Origin: Pasteurella bettyae CCUG 2042
GTDB taxonomy: Bacteria; Pseudomonadota; Gammaproteobacteria; Enterobacterales; Pasteurellaceae
Reading direction: 5' to 3'
DNA length: 64,000 nt
Assembly (NCBI RefSeq): GCF_000262245.1
Contig: NZ_AJSX01000022.1
Span: 40,462-104,461, forward strand
Positions within the stretch are counted from its first letter, which is position 1, and each line of letters starts with the position of its first letter. Shown in pieces: positions 19,448 through 28,319 of the stretch. The notes beneath the pieces are model-generated. The model made no database searches. It was given only the letters and a program-made list of their open reading frames with translations, and was not told where the DNA came from. A program made the translations under genes and the position numbers.

Positions 19448-19491
19448 CGCATTACATTTTTTTAAAATTATTTAAAATAAAAGGAAAATTT

Positions 19492-19758
19492 ATGAAGAAA
19501 GGTATTCATCCAGACAATTATCGCACTGTCTTATTTTTCGATAGTAATGCAAAAAAAGGGTTCTTAATTCATTCTTGTGCTAGAACAACTGCAACCATGA
19601 AATGGGAAGATGGAAAAGAATATCCTGTATTTATGTGCGATACATCTTCTGCCTCTCATCCATTTTATACAGGAAAAACTCGCCAAGTTGGTAATGAAGG
19701 TCGTGCGAGTGAATTTAATAATCGTTATGGTAAATTTGGTTCCTTAAGAAGCAAATAA
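19492..19758 (+). CDS. rpmE2: 50S ribosomal protein L31 type B (zinc-independent)
   Basis: Alternative form of ribosomal protein L31 that replaces the zinc-binding form when zinc is scarce. It has 88 residues, beginning [17 protein letters not shown] and ending [19 protein letters not shown]. It has the extra central segment ([21 protein letters not shown]) of the B type and lacks the CxxC pairs of the zinc ribbon. AAAGGAAAA precedes the ATG. The rpmJ2 gene follows 39 nt downstream, the usual pairing. Zur control is expected from other bacteria but not proven here. Confidence 0.95.
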   Translation: MKKGIHPDNYRTVLFFDSNAKKGFLIHSCARTTATMKWEDGKEYPVFMCDTSSASHPFYTGKTRQVGNEGRASEFNNRYGKFGSLRSK

Positions 19759-19797
19759 TTATCTTATAAGAAATTTATAAAAATTAAGGGGTTTAAT

Positions 19798-19938
19798 ATG
19801 CAAGTACTTGCTTCTCTCAAAAGTGCAAAAACACGTCATCCAGGTTGCAAAATAGTAAGACGTCATGGCGTAGTTTACGTCATCAATAAGGAAAATCCAC
19901 GTTTTAAAGCTCGTCAAGGCGGAAAGAAAAAGCGTTAA
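19798..19938 (+). CDS. rpmJ2: 50S ribosomal protein L36 type B (zinc-independent)
   Basis: Very short gene (46 residues). The product starts [20 protein letters not shown] and ends in [11 protein letters not shown]. This is the YkgO-type L36, which lacks the C-x2-C-x12-C-x4-H zinc set of the standard L36 and keeps a single Cys. AAGGGG lies 8 nt before the ATG. It pairs with rpmE2 immediately upstream, so the pair forms a zinc-sparing ribosomal module. A strong terminator follows. Confidence 0.95.
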   Translation: MQVLASLKSAKTRHPGCKIVRRHGVVYVINKENPRFKARQGGKKKR

Positions 19939-20013
19939 TTGATAACCTATTCCTATTTTATTCCACAAAAAATTTTCAACCTTTTGCGAGTAAAGTTATC
20001 AATAATCAATAAA

Positions 20014-20595
20014 TTATCCCTTGATCTTTTTTGATTGAGGGATTTTTTCTTCAATAATTAATTGATTGAACACTTCTTTTATATCTCTTAACACCTTTTC
20101 TGCTACAGGTGGCTCATCACGTTCCACAAAATATCTCATCATACCTAAAATAGTAGTTGCAAAAATATGGGCTTGTAAATCTAGATCAGCATCACTCTTA
20201 TTAGTTCCTTTTTTCACTTGAGTAATATATTGACGCTTGATTATTTTTTGTAATTCACGATACAAATTAATTTTAGGACTTTCAATTTGTCCAATTAAAC
20301 GAATAATTTTCTTATTTTGTAGAAATACGGGGGTTATTTTTTGGGCAAATTGTGTGGTAGGAATGGAAAAACGATCTTCAAAATTACCTAATAACGTAGC
20401 TTTCAATTCATCAATCAGTTGTAATGCTACTGCATGTTTATTTTGAAAATGTTTATAAAAAGTCGAACGATTAATTTTCGCTTTATCTAAAATATTTTGT
20501 ACTACTATATTCTCAAAGCTCTTCTCTTCTAATAATGCTAAAAAGCTAATATTAATCTGCTCTATTGTTTTGGTAATACGGATATCTTGTTTCAT
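20014..20595 (-). CDS. TetR/AcrR-family transcriptional regulator
   Basis: Probable repressor of the divergent export operon. It has about 193 residues from the ATG at 20595 (MKQDIRITKT). An upstream extension would read through the operator region and lacks family resemblance. The N-terminal helix-turn-helix is clear: ALLEEKSFENIVVQNILDKA then KINRSTFYKHFQNKHAV, the standard TetR DNA-binding motif. The C-terminal ligand domain is not assignable to a named member. Its 3' end overlaps the rpmJ2 terminator. The 145-bp gap to yhiI holds an inverted repeat and a good promoter for the efflux genes, which fits repression of that operon. Confidence 0.9.
   Translation of the reverse strand: MKQDIRITKTIEQINISFLALLEEKSFENIVVQNILDKAKINRSTFYKHFQNKHAVALQLIDELKATLLGNFEDRFSIPTTQFAQKITPVFLQNKKIIRLIGQIESPKINLYRELQKIIKRQYITQVKKGTNKSDADLDLQAHIFATTILGMMRYFVERDEPPVAEKVLRDIKEVFNQLIIEEKIPQSKKIKG
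20016..20048 (+). terminator. terminator of rpmE2-rpmJ2
   Basis: Eleven-base-pair stem (ATCCCTTGATC / GATTGAGGGAT, with two G-U pairs) and a six-T loop, followed by TTTTTT. It overlaps the 3' end of the convergent tetR gene. Confidence 0.75.
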
Positions 20596-20619
20596 AAATT
20601 TAACCTGATAATGCAAGAT

Positions 20620-20705
20620 AACCAACAATTTATCCAATTTTGTCTAAATAAGCAACATTTTGTTGGTTTTTGATGGTTGAGAATGATATTTCACCTTTCT
20701 ATACT
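20620..20705 (+). promoter_or_regulatory. TetR operator candidate and promoter of the efflux operon
   Basis: Inverted repeat AACCAACAA (20620-20628) / TTGTTGGTT (20660-20668), spaced 31 bp. It lies just upstream of -35 TTGAGA (20677-20682), a 17-bp spacer, and -10 TATACT (20700-20705). The layout fits a regulator-controlled promoter that drives yhiI-rbbA-yhhJ. Which protein binds is inferred from the adjacent tetR. Confidence 0.6.
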
Positions 20706-20740
20706 GAAGAAAGTAAATTTTGTTGAAAAAGGAATATAAG

Positions 20741-21721
20741 ATGAAAGTAAAGTATATTGTGTTTGCCTTGGTTATCATCGGTGCTGCAACATTTGCTATA
20801 TGGAAAAATGCTCAACTAAAAACAGAAAACCTAGAAGGTATTGCTACTGTAAATGGACGTTTAGAACTAAAACGCCTGGATATTGCAAGCTTATATGCTG
20901 GGCGAGTAGAAGAGATTTTTGTCCATGAAGGAGATTCTGTAGAAAAAGATCAAGTCCTCGCTCGCTTATCATCTAGTCTTTCACAAACTCAAGTTAATGC
21001 TGCAATTGCCCAAAAACAACGAGCTTTAGATGCTGTTAATCAAGCAACTTCTCAAATCGATGCTCAAGAACAACAGGCTAAAGTGGCAAAATTAGAATTA
21101 GATAATGCCACCAAATTACGCCGTGATAATCTTATTTCAACAAGTGAACTACAACGTCGTCAGGCTAGTTATCAAGCGGCTATTGCTGGGGTAAATACGG
21201 CAAAATCAGCAAAAGCACAAGCACAATCGGCTGTTGCTCAAGCAGAAGCACAACTTGCCCATGCTCAATCACAAAATGAAGATATGCTAATCAAGGCGCC
21301 TAAAGCTGGATGGGTTGAATATCAAATTGCAGAAGTGGGCAATGTTCTGGCTGCTGGCGGACGAGTAATCAGCTTATTAGATCCGAATGACACTTACATC
21401 AATGTATTTCTCACATCCGAACAATCTAATCAAATTAGAATAGATGATGAAGCCCGCATTGTTATTGATGGGTTAGATGCTGTATTTCCAGCTAAAATAA
21501 CCTTTATTTCTACGGATGCACAATTTACGCCAAAATCAGTAGAAACAAAAGAAGAACGCGCTAAATTAATGTTCAAAGTTAAATTACAAATTCCAACAGA
21601 TGTCGCTATTCAATATCAAAAGTTATTAAAGGGTGGAATGCCTGCATTAGGTTATGTGAAATATAACAGCGATGTTCAATGGACTGAAAATTTAACCGTA
21701 AGACTTCCTGAGATAAAGTAA
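20741..21721 (+). CDS. yhiI: HlyD-family periplasmic adaptor (YhiI-like)
   Basis: Membrane-fusion protein that links the inner-membrane ABC exporter to an outer-membrane factor. It has about 326 residues. The N-terminal membrane anchor is VKYIVFALVIIGAATFAIW. The lipoyl half-motif GRVEEIFVHEGDSVEKDQVLARL is followed by an Ala/Gln-rich coiled-coil hairpin (about residues 85-180) and the second lipoyl half at IKAPKAGWVEYQIAEVGNV. The ATG at 20741 follows GGAATATAAG; an in-frame TTG upstream is less likely. First gene of a four-gene operon with rbbA 1 nt downstream. The substrate is unknown. Confidence 0.9.
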   Translation: MKVKYIVFALVIIGAATFAIWKNAQLKTENLEGIATVNGRLELKRLDIASLYAGRVEEIFVHEGDSVEKDQVLARLSSSLSQTQVNAAIAQKQRALDAVNQATSQIDAQEQQAKVAKLELDNATKLRRDNLISTSELQRRQASYQAAIAGVNTAKSAKAQAQSAVAQAEAQLAHAQSQNEDMLIKAPKAGWVEYQIAEVGNVLAAGGRVISLLDPNDTYINVFLTSEQSNQIRIDDEARIVIDGLDAVFPAKITFISTDAQFTPKSVETKEERAKLMFKVKLQIPTDVAIQYQKLLKGGMPALGYVKYNSDVQWTENLTVRLPEIK

Positions 21722-21722
21722 T

Positions 21723-24470
21723 ATGGAAAACCAAGCACTTTCTGTAAATATTAATCAGCTTTCACATCATTATGGAAAAACAACTGCACTTGAATCTATT
21801 CATTTACAGATTCCATGTGGAAAAACAGTTGGTTTAATTGGTCCAGATGGTGTAGGAAAATCAACGTTGCTGTCATTAATTGCTGGTGTCAAAATTATTC
21901 AATCTGGATCAGTAGAAGTATTTGGCTTAGATATCTCACAAAAACAAAACCGAAATCAGCTTTCTCATAAAATAGCCTTTATGCCTCAAGGGTTAGGGAA
22001 AAATCTTTATCTCACGCTTTCTATTTATGAAAATATTGATTTCCACGCTCGTTTATTTGGACTCAATAAAGCACAACGAAAAGCTCGTATTGAACGGTTA
22101 TTAAAAGCAACAGGTTTATCTCCTTTTGCTGATCGTCCTGCTGGAAAATTATCTGGAGGAATGAAACAAAAACTCAGCCTTTGCTGTGCATTAGTGCATA
22201 ATCCCCAACTATTAATTCTTGATGAACCAACTACAGGTGTTGATCCACTTTCTCGTCGTCAATTCTGGCAATTAGTGGAAGCATTACGTCAAGAAGAACA
22301 AGAAATGACTGTTATTGTAGCAACTGCCTATATTGATGAAGCAGAGAATTTTGAACATGTTATTGCAATGGATGATGGAAAAATTATTGCTGACTCTCCG
22401 ACAAAAAAAATCATTGAGGAAACGCAAAGTGAAAATCTTGAACAAGCCTATGTTAAACTTCTTCCCCCTGAAAAACGTGGTGCAGAAAATGGCTTAATCA
22501 TTCCACCTTTTGATAGATTAGAACATGAAGAACCTGCTATTGTAGCAAAAGGCTTAACTAAAAGATTCGGTGATTTTACCTCTGTAGATAATGTAAGTTT
22601 TACGATTCCTAAGGGTGAAATTTTTGGTTTTCTAGGCTCTAATGGCTGTGGTAAATCAACCACCATGAAAATGCTAACGGGTTTACTCGAGCCCACTGAA
22701 GGCACTGCTACTTTACTCGGTCAGCCAATTGACGCTAGTGATATTGATACCCGTAAACGTGTGGGCTACATGTCTCAAGCTTTCTCTTTATATGAAGAAT
22801 TAACCGTAAAAGAAAACTTGGAATTACATGCTAAACTGTTTCAGATTCCTGCCTCAGAATGGAGCAATTACGTCAATTCAGCAATGGAACAATTTGATTT
22901 ATCCCACATTGCTGATGAAAAACCTAGTGCCTTACCTTTAGGTATTCGACAACGCTTACAATTAGCAGCTGCCTGCTTACATAAACCAGAAGTACTCATC
23001 CTAGATGAACCGACCTCAGGTGTTGATCCTGCAGCAAGAGATATGTTTTGGGAATATTTAATCAAACTATCAAGAGAAGATCACATTACTATTTTCGTCA
23101 CCACTCATTTTATGAATGAAGCGGAGCGTTGTGATCGCATTTCTTTTATGTATCGTGGTCGTGTATTAGGCATAGGAACACCAGAAGAATTACGCCAAGG
23201 TAAAAATACTTCGAGTTTAGAAGAGGCTTTTATTATTTACTTGCAGGAACAAGCTGATGATATTACATCAGCCTCCGCTGAAAAAGCAGAGGATTATAAA
23301 AAAAGTGCGGTACAAAATTCAAAAATTTCACCTTATCATCAAGGCTTATGGGCTTGGTGGTCTTTAGTTTGGATCTTTGCTGTCCGAGAAGGGAAAGAAC
23401 TAATCAAAGATAATATTCGCTTATTTTTTGCATTATTTGGTCCTATCATTATGCTATTAGCGATGGCTTCGAGCATTTCTTTTGATGTTAATCCTATGAA
23501 ATTTACGGTATTAGATCATGATAATTCATCAGAAAGTCGTAGATTAGTGGAATATTTTTCTGGCTCAAGATATTTTATCCAGCAACCCGATATTCATACT
23601 TTTGACGAAATTAATACCAATTTACAGCAAGGCAACGTCAAATTAGTTATTGAGATCCCTATTGATTACGGAAAAAAATTACTTAGTGTACAACAACCTG
23701 AAGTCGGTTTTTTTATTGATGGCGCTTTTCCATCTACAGCTGAAAATCTTAATGGCTCTGTAATCGGTGTTCTTACTCAATATCAACGTGAAACATTGAA
23801 AAAAATTGGCTTCAATATTTCAACACAACGCTTACTCGAACCCCGTTTTGTATATAATCAAAATTTCAAAAGTATTTTTGCAATGACACCAGGAATCATT
23901 ATGTTGGCGATGGTTTTAGTCCCATCAATGATGACAGCATTAGGCGTCGTACGTGAGAAAGAAATAGGTTCTATTATGAATTTATATGGTTCACCTGCGA
24001 GTACCTTACAATTTCTATTAGGAAAACAAATTCCTTATGTTGTACTTTCTTTCATCAGTTATTTGACTGCAGTATGGGTTGCCATTGTCATTTTCGGTGT
24101 TCCCATTAATGGTTCTACTTTTGCGATGTTATTCGGGGTAATCACGGCTTTATTTGCCTCCACTGCCTTTGGTTTATTCGTCTCAACCTTTGTTAAAACT
24201 CAAATTGCAGCAATCTTTGCCACTGCAATTATTTCTATCGTACCAACCATCAATTTCTCTGGCATGATGTACCCGATTTCAACATTGCCAGACAATATTT
24301 ATACCCTAGCCCATGCATTTCCTGGCTATTGGCTACAACTTATCAGCTTAGGAGGTTTCACCAAAGGATTAGGATTTATGGATTTTCTTAACGGTTACTT
24401 AGCATTATTGATTATCTTTGCTATTTATATGCTATTAGCGATATTACTCTTAAAAAAACAGGAGGTATAA
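21723..24470 (+). CDS. rbbA: RbbA-like fused ABC transporter (two ATPase domains plus permease)
   Basis: A 915-residue fusion close in length and design to E. coli RbbA/YhiH (911). ATPase domain 1 has Walker A GPDGVGKST, signature LSGGMKQKL and Walker B LLILDEPTTGVD. ATPase domain 2 has GSNGCGKST, a degenerate signature LPLGIRQRLQLA and VLILDEPTSGVD. The C-terminal part is an ABC-2-type permease with about six helices. E. coli RbbA was described as ribosome-associated. Here the gene is sandwiched between an adaptor (yhiI) and a second permease (yhhJ), so export is the simpler reading. It abuts yhhJ with no gap. Confidence 0.92.
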   Translation: MENQALSVNINQLSHHYGKTTALESIHLQIPCGKTVGLIGPDGVGKSTLLSLIAGVKIIQSGSVEVFGLDISQKQNRNQLSHKIAFMPQGLGKNLYLTLSIYENIDFHARLFGLNKAQRKARIERLLKATGLSPFADRPAGKLSGGMKQKLSLCCALVHNPQLLILDEPTTGVDPLSRRQFWQLVEALRQEEQEMTVIVATAYIDEAENFEHVIAMDDGKIIADSPTKKIIEETQSENLEQAYVKLLPPEKRGAENGLIIPPFDRLEHEEPAIVAKGLTKRFGDFTSVDNVSFTIPKGEIFGFLGSNGCGKSTTMKMLTGLLEPTEGTATLLGQPIDASDIDTRKRVGYMSQAFSLYEELTVKENLELHAKLFQIPASEWSNYVNSAMEQFDLSHIADEKPSALPLGIRQRLQLAAACLHKPEVLILDEPTSGVDPAARDMFWEYLIKLSREDHITIFVTTHFMNEAERCDRISFMYRGRVLGIGTPEELRQGKNTSSLEEAFIIYLQEQADDITSASAEKAEDYKKSAVQNSKISPYHQGLWAWWSLVWIFAVREGKELIKDNIRLFFALFGPIIMLLAMASSISFDVNPMKFTVLDHDNSSESRRLVEYFSGSRYFIQQPDIHTFDEINTNLQQGNVKLVIEIPIDYGKKLLSVQQPEVGFFIDGAFPSTAENLNGSVIGVLTQYQRETLKKIGFNISTQRLLEPRFVYNQNFKSIFAMTPGIIMLAMVLVPSMMTALGVVREKEIGSIMNLYGSPASTLQFLLGKQIPYVVLSFISYLTAVWVAIVIFGVPINGSTFAMLFGVITALFASTAFGLFVSTFVKTQIAAIFATAIISIVPTINFSGMMYPISTLPDNIYTLAHAFPGYWLQLISLGGFTKGLGFMDFLNGYLALLIIFAIYMLLAILLLKKQEV

Positions 24471-25601
24471 ATGTTCCGTTGGTTAAAAAATGTAATCTTC
24501 CTGTCTGGAAAAGAATTTAAAAGCTTATTTAGTGATCCAATTCTTGTGGTATTAATTATTTATATGTTTAGTGCGGCACTTTATACTGTTGCAAATACTA
24601 TTTCCACTGAAGTCAAAAATGGTTCAGTGGCAATTATTGATAATGATCATTCTATGCTTTCTTATCGTTTACAAAATAGTTTAATTCCGCCTTATTTTCG
24701 TAAGGTCCATGAAATTCAAGAAAAAGATGCACATCGCCTAATGGATACGGGAGAATATACTTTTATTATTGATATCCCGCCTAATTATGAAATAGATACT
24801 TTAGCAGACCGAGACCCGCAAATTCATCTTTCTATTGATGCTACCGCAATGACTCAAGCTGCCATTGGTTCAAGTTATATTACACAAATCTTTATGCGTG
24901 AAAAAAATGACTTTTTACAAATAAAAGATAGTTCCCATATTATGCCGATAAAAATGGCTATCAATGTCCTTTATAATCCAAATTATTCCAGCAAATGGTT
25001 TATGGGAACCATGCAAATTGTCGGCAACCTAAATTTATTGACGATGCTATTAGTCGGTGCGGCTATTATTCGAGAACGAGAACGTGGAACAATTGAACAT
25101 CTACTCGTGATGCCTGTACGCTCTAGCGAAATTGCCATTGCCAAAATTATTGCTAATGGTTCAGTGCTATTAGTTGTAGTGGCTCTCGCTCTACAGTTTG
25201 TTACAGGTGGATTATTGGGAGTGCCCTTGCCTAAACATGCTTTAATTCTATTTGTGATGGGAGCTTTTACTTTCATTTTTGCCATTGCATCTCTCGGCAT
25301 CATGTTAGCGATATTTGCTCCGACAATGCCACAATTTGGGCTATTGTGCATTCCTGTTTATGTCGTAATGTACTTACTTTCTGGCACCGTTTCTCCTATA
25401 GAAAATATGCCAGAAATAGCCCAATATTTAACTCAACTTTCTCCCACAACGATCTTTGGTTCTTATGCACAAGATGTAATCTTTCGAGGAGCTAATTTAA
25501 CTATGGTATGGGATAAATTACTAAAAATGATTGGGCTAGGTGCTGTTTTTCTCAGTATTGCTTTAGTCCAATTTAAAACAATGCTTTCAAAACAAGGCTA
25601 A
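24471..25601 (+). CDS. yhhJ: ABC-2-type permease (YhhJ-like)
   Basis: Inner-membrane permease of the same exporter. It has 376 residues, as in E. coli YhhJ (375). A first helix (LVVLIIYMFSAALYTVA) precedes a large periplasmic segment, and the last half has five helices containing REREQGT-like RERERGTIEHLLVMPVRSSEI, the conserved ABC-2 motif, and LSGTVSPIENMPEIAQYLTQLSPTT. Its start codon follows the rbbA stop directly. It probably pairs with the permease half of RbbA to form the pore. Confidence 0.92.
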   Translation: MFRWLKNVIFLSGKEFKSLFSDPILVVLIIYMFSAALYTVANTISTEVKNGSVAIIDNDHSMLSYRLQNSLIPPYFRKVHEIQEKDAHRLMDTGEYTFIIDIPPNYEIDTLADRDPQIHLSIDATAMTQAAIGSSYITQIFMREKNDFLQIKDSSHIMPIKMAINVLYNPNYSSKWFMGTMQIVGNLNLLTMLLVGAAIIRERERGTIEHLLVMPVRSSEIAIAKIIANGSVLLVVVALALQFVTGGLLGVPLPKHALILFVMGAFTFIFAIASLGIMLAIFAPTMPQFGLLCIPVYVVMYLLSGTVSPIENMPEIAQYLTQLSPTTIFGSYAQDVIFRGANLTMVWDKLLKMIGLGAVFLSIALVQFKTMLSKQG

Positions 25602-25640
25602 AAGTGCGGTCATCTTTAAAAAAATTTTATAGGATAAATT

Positions 25641-27044
25641 ATGAAATCAATTTATACCCCTTCTATTATTGCTATGCTAATAACATTAACTGCTTGTTCA
25701 AACACCAATATTGATCTCAATTCACAAGTGAATCTCCCCTCTCACTTTGAACAAACCAACCAAGCAGGAGCTACAACTGAAATCAGTCAATGGTGGCATA
25801 ACTGGAATGATGCGCAGCTTACAGCACTAATTGAACAAGCATTACAGCAAAACTTAGATATTGGCATGGCAAGAGCACGTTTAGCAGAAGCTCAAGCTAA
25901 CGCAAATTACACCGTTGCAGATTTAGGTCCAACCGTAGGCGCCAGTGGAGGTATTGGTGGGGCACGGTTGAAAATTGATAATCCATTAACAGAAGGTTCT
26001 ACAACTTCATCAAATAATAATCAATATGCTGCAATTAAAGCCAGTTGGGAATTAGATTTATTTGGTAAAAAACAAAGCGATCATGATGCTGCTGAAGCGA
26101 TGGTATTAAGTAAACAAGATCAAATTTATGCAACACAAATGCTAATAACTAGCCAAATTGCTGAAAATTACTTTAATATTAATGCATTACAACAACGCCA
26201 AGCTATATTACAACAATATATCACTGTGTTAAAAAAATTAAAAAATTATGCACAAGGTCGTTTTAACGCTGGCCAAGCCAATGCTAACGATGTATTACAA
26301 GTGGAAAGCCGTATCCATTCAGTGCAAGCGAACCAAACTACTTTAACTAGCCAAATTGATGCTCACCAACGTGCTATTGCGGTTCTGCTAGGAAAAACAG
26401 CTCAAGGATTTAAAATCGCAAAAACAACAAAAAATTTACTAATCAATTTACCTCAAGCCCCTCATGGAATACTACCAAGTGATGTACTTGCTCGCCGTCC
26501 TGATTTACATTCTTATAAAAATCAAGTACAAGCTGCTGCTGCCAAATTGGTCAGTGCAAAAGCAGATTTATATCCTCACTTTGATATTCAATTCTTAGGG
26601 GGCACAGGACGTATAGATATCAATTCAGATATTTCAGAATTAAAAGGTTGGAGTAACTTAATAAGTGCGGGGCTTTCTATTCCAATTTTTACCAACGGAC
26701 GAATTCAAGCCAATATTGATGCGGCTGATGCTCGCTTAAAAGCAGCATTATTACAATATGACAAAGCATTAATTCAATCTCTTGCTGATGTAGATAACAG
26801 CTATCAAGCTCACTTCGCCTTAACACAACAAGCTCAACTATTAGAAAAGACAGTCAATCAAATACAAAAAACCGCACTAAATGCAGGGAAATTATTCCAA
26901 TATGGTGAAAAAAACTTAGATAATGTACTGTCTGAACAAATAAATGCATTAAATGCTCAAGAACAACTCCTTCAAACTAGATTAGCCCAAGCAAAAAATT
27001 TAATAAACTTATATAAAGCGATTGGTGGTGGTTGGGTGAAGTGA
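25641..27044 (+). CDS. outer-membrane efflux lipoprotein (NodT/TolC family)
   Basis: Outer-membrane factor that should complete the tripartite exporter. It has 467 residues. The lipoprotein signal MKSIYTPSIIAMLITLTAC places lipidation at Cys19. Two homologous OMF repeats follow: ALIEQALQQNLDIGMARARLAEAQA with SWELDLFGK, and VLARRPDLHSYKNQVQAAAAKLVSAKADLYP with GLSIPIFTNGRIQAN. It starts 39 nt after yhhJ with an uptake signal in the gap. E. coli yhiI-rbbA-yhhJ has no dedicated outer-membrane gene next to it, so this operon is more complete. Confidence 0.93.
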   Translation: MKSIYTPSIIAMLITLTACSNTNIDLNSQVNLPSHFEQTNQAGATTEISQWWHNWNDAQLTALIEQALQQNLDIGMARARLAEAQANANYTVADLGPTVGASGGIGGARLKIDNPLTEGSTTSSNNNQYAAIKASWELDLFGKKQSDHDAAEAMVLSKQDQIYATQMLITSQIAENYFNINALQQRQAILQQYITVLKKLKNYAQGRFNAGQANANDVLQVESRIHSVQANQTTLTSQIDAHQRAIAVLLGKTAQGFKIAKTTKNLLINLPQAPHGILPSDVLARRPDLHSYKNQVQAAAAKLVSAKADLYPHFDIQFLGGTGRIDINSDISELKGWSNLISAGLSIPIFTNGRIQANIDAADARLKAALLQYDKALIQSLADVDNSYQAHFALTQQAQLLEKTVNQIQKTALNAGKLFQYGEKNLDNVLSEQINALNAQEQLLQTRLAQAKNLINLYKAIGGGWVK

Positions 27045-27229
27045 TTATAGCTTTATTCTCTTAATAATCTCATTTATCGCCCTGTTGGCTATGTTCTAAA
27101 GTGCGGTAGGATTTTTAGAAATTTCCATCTTTATAAAAAATTTTTTCACAAATAACTAAAACGATTAACCTAATTAATAAATTTTGTGATATGTTTAAAA
27201 TCTTTTTAAACCATAAAGGAACAATTAAT
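27045..27229 (+). other. gap between the efflux operon and the BASS transporter gene
   Basis: 185 bases with one uptake signal (AAAGTGCGGTAGG near 27101) followed by its AT-rich extension. No protein gene or strong terminator is seen. AAAGGA at 27215-27220 is the ribosome-binding site of the next gene. Confidence 0.5.
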
Positions 27230-28178
27230 ATGCAAACACTTTTAAAATTAACTCATTTTGTGAGTAAAACTTTTGCTCTTTGGGCAATTTTTTTTTGGAT
27301 TACTCGCATTTATTTATCCACCAACATTTGCTATTTTCGCCCCTTATATTCCTTATTTATTGGGCCTAGTCATGTTTGGCATGGGAATTACCTTAACTTT
27401 CCAAGATTTCGGAGAGGTTTTCAAACACCCTAAATCTGTTTTAGTAGGTGTAGTGGGTCAATTTGTCATTATGCCGTCTATTGCTTTCTGCTTAGCAAAA
27501 TTATTTAATCTACCCGCTGATTTAGCTGTTGGAGTAATTTTGGTGGGTGCCTGCCCAGGTGGAACATCATCCAATGTGATGACGTATTTAGCTAAAGGCA
27601 ATACGGCTCTATCTGTTGCCTGTACTACAGTATCTACGTTACTTGCACCATTTTTGACCCCGATAATTTTCTATGCATTGGCGAGCCAATGGTTAGACAT
27701 TGATGCACAAGCTATGTTTATTTCTGTATTAAAAATGGTACTTTTCCCTATTTTCTTGGGACTCGTGGTAAGAGCTTTATTTAAGAAACAAATGCTACAA
27801 CTCAGTGAAACCATGCCATTGATTTCTGTAGTTTCTATCGTCTTAATTCTTGCCGCCGTAGTTGCTATAAGTAAAGATAAAATTCTTGCTTCAGGTTTGA
27901 TGATTTTTGGTGTTGTTGTTTTACACAATGGGCTTGGTTATTTAATTGGATTTATAGCCGCACGCCTACTCAAACTAAATATCTCAGATAGTAAAGCGGT
28001 TTCTATTGAAGTAGGTATGCAAAACTCAGGTCTGGGAGCAGCCCTTGCCACCAATGTATTAGTTAATCCAGCGGCAGCAGTACCTAGTGCAGTATTTAGT
28101 TTCTGGCATAATGTATCGGGTCCTATTTTAGCCAATATTTTTTCTAATCTTAAAAATAATGATGAATCATCTCAATAA
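27230..28178 (+). pseudogene. bile acid:sodium symporter (BASS) family transporter, frameshifted at a T9 run
   Basis: Ten-helix sodium-coupled organic-anion transporter of the BASS/PanS-like family. The natural start is the ATG at 27230 (AAAGGA 9 nt upstream), giving MQTLLKLTHFVSKTFALWAI. The next codons fall in a run of nine T (27288-27296). Read as nine T, the frame leaves the protein. With eight T it would continue directly into GLLAFIYPPTFAIFAPYIPY and the rest. The downstream frame is intact to 28178 and keeps the family motifs GVILVGACPGGTSSNVMTYLAKGN and GMQNSGLGAALATN. An internal TTG at 27273 could give a shorter protein. It may be inactive, phase-variable or a sequencing slip. The substrate is unknown. 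Confidence 0.75.
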
Positions 28179-28211
28179 TGTGATCCACATTAAATTATGC
28201 TAAAAATTACT

Positions 28212-28243
28212 AAAAAGTGCGGTCGAAATAATCGCACTTTTTT
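28212..28243 (+). terminator. terminator from paired uptake signals
   Basis: AAAAAGTGCG (28212-28221) and CGCACTTTTT (28233-28242) form a 10-bp stem with an 11-nt loop and a T-run of six. It separates the BASS gene from parE. Confidence 0.75.
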
Positions 28244-28319
28244 GTTAGAATCTTTATTCATTTTTATAATCCAATATTTCTTCTTATCGCTCATAAGAAA
28301 CAATTAGATAAAACAAACT

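Noticed and set aside
19440..19465. Zur box in ATGTAGTATACGCATTACAT
   Set aside because: It has TGT and ACA half-sites, but the spacing is three bases longer than the enterobacterial Zur consensus. The evidence is too weak to annotate.
27191..27433. Separate 80-codon gene at the 5' end of the BASS transporter
   Set aside because: Its first codons are the true N-terminus of the BASS protein; after the T9 run it only translates the wrong frame. It is the same gene, frameshifted.
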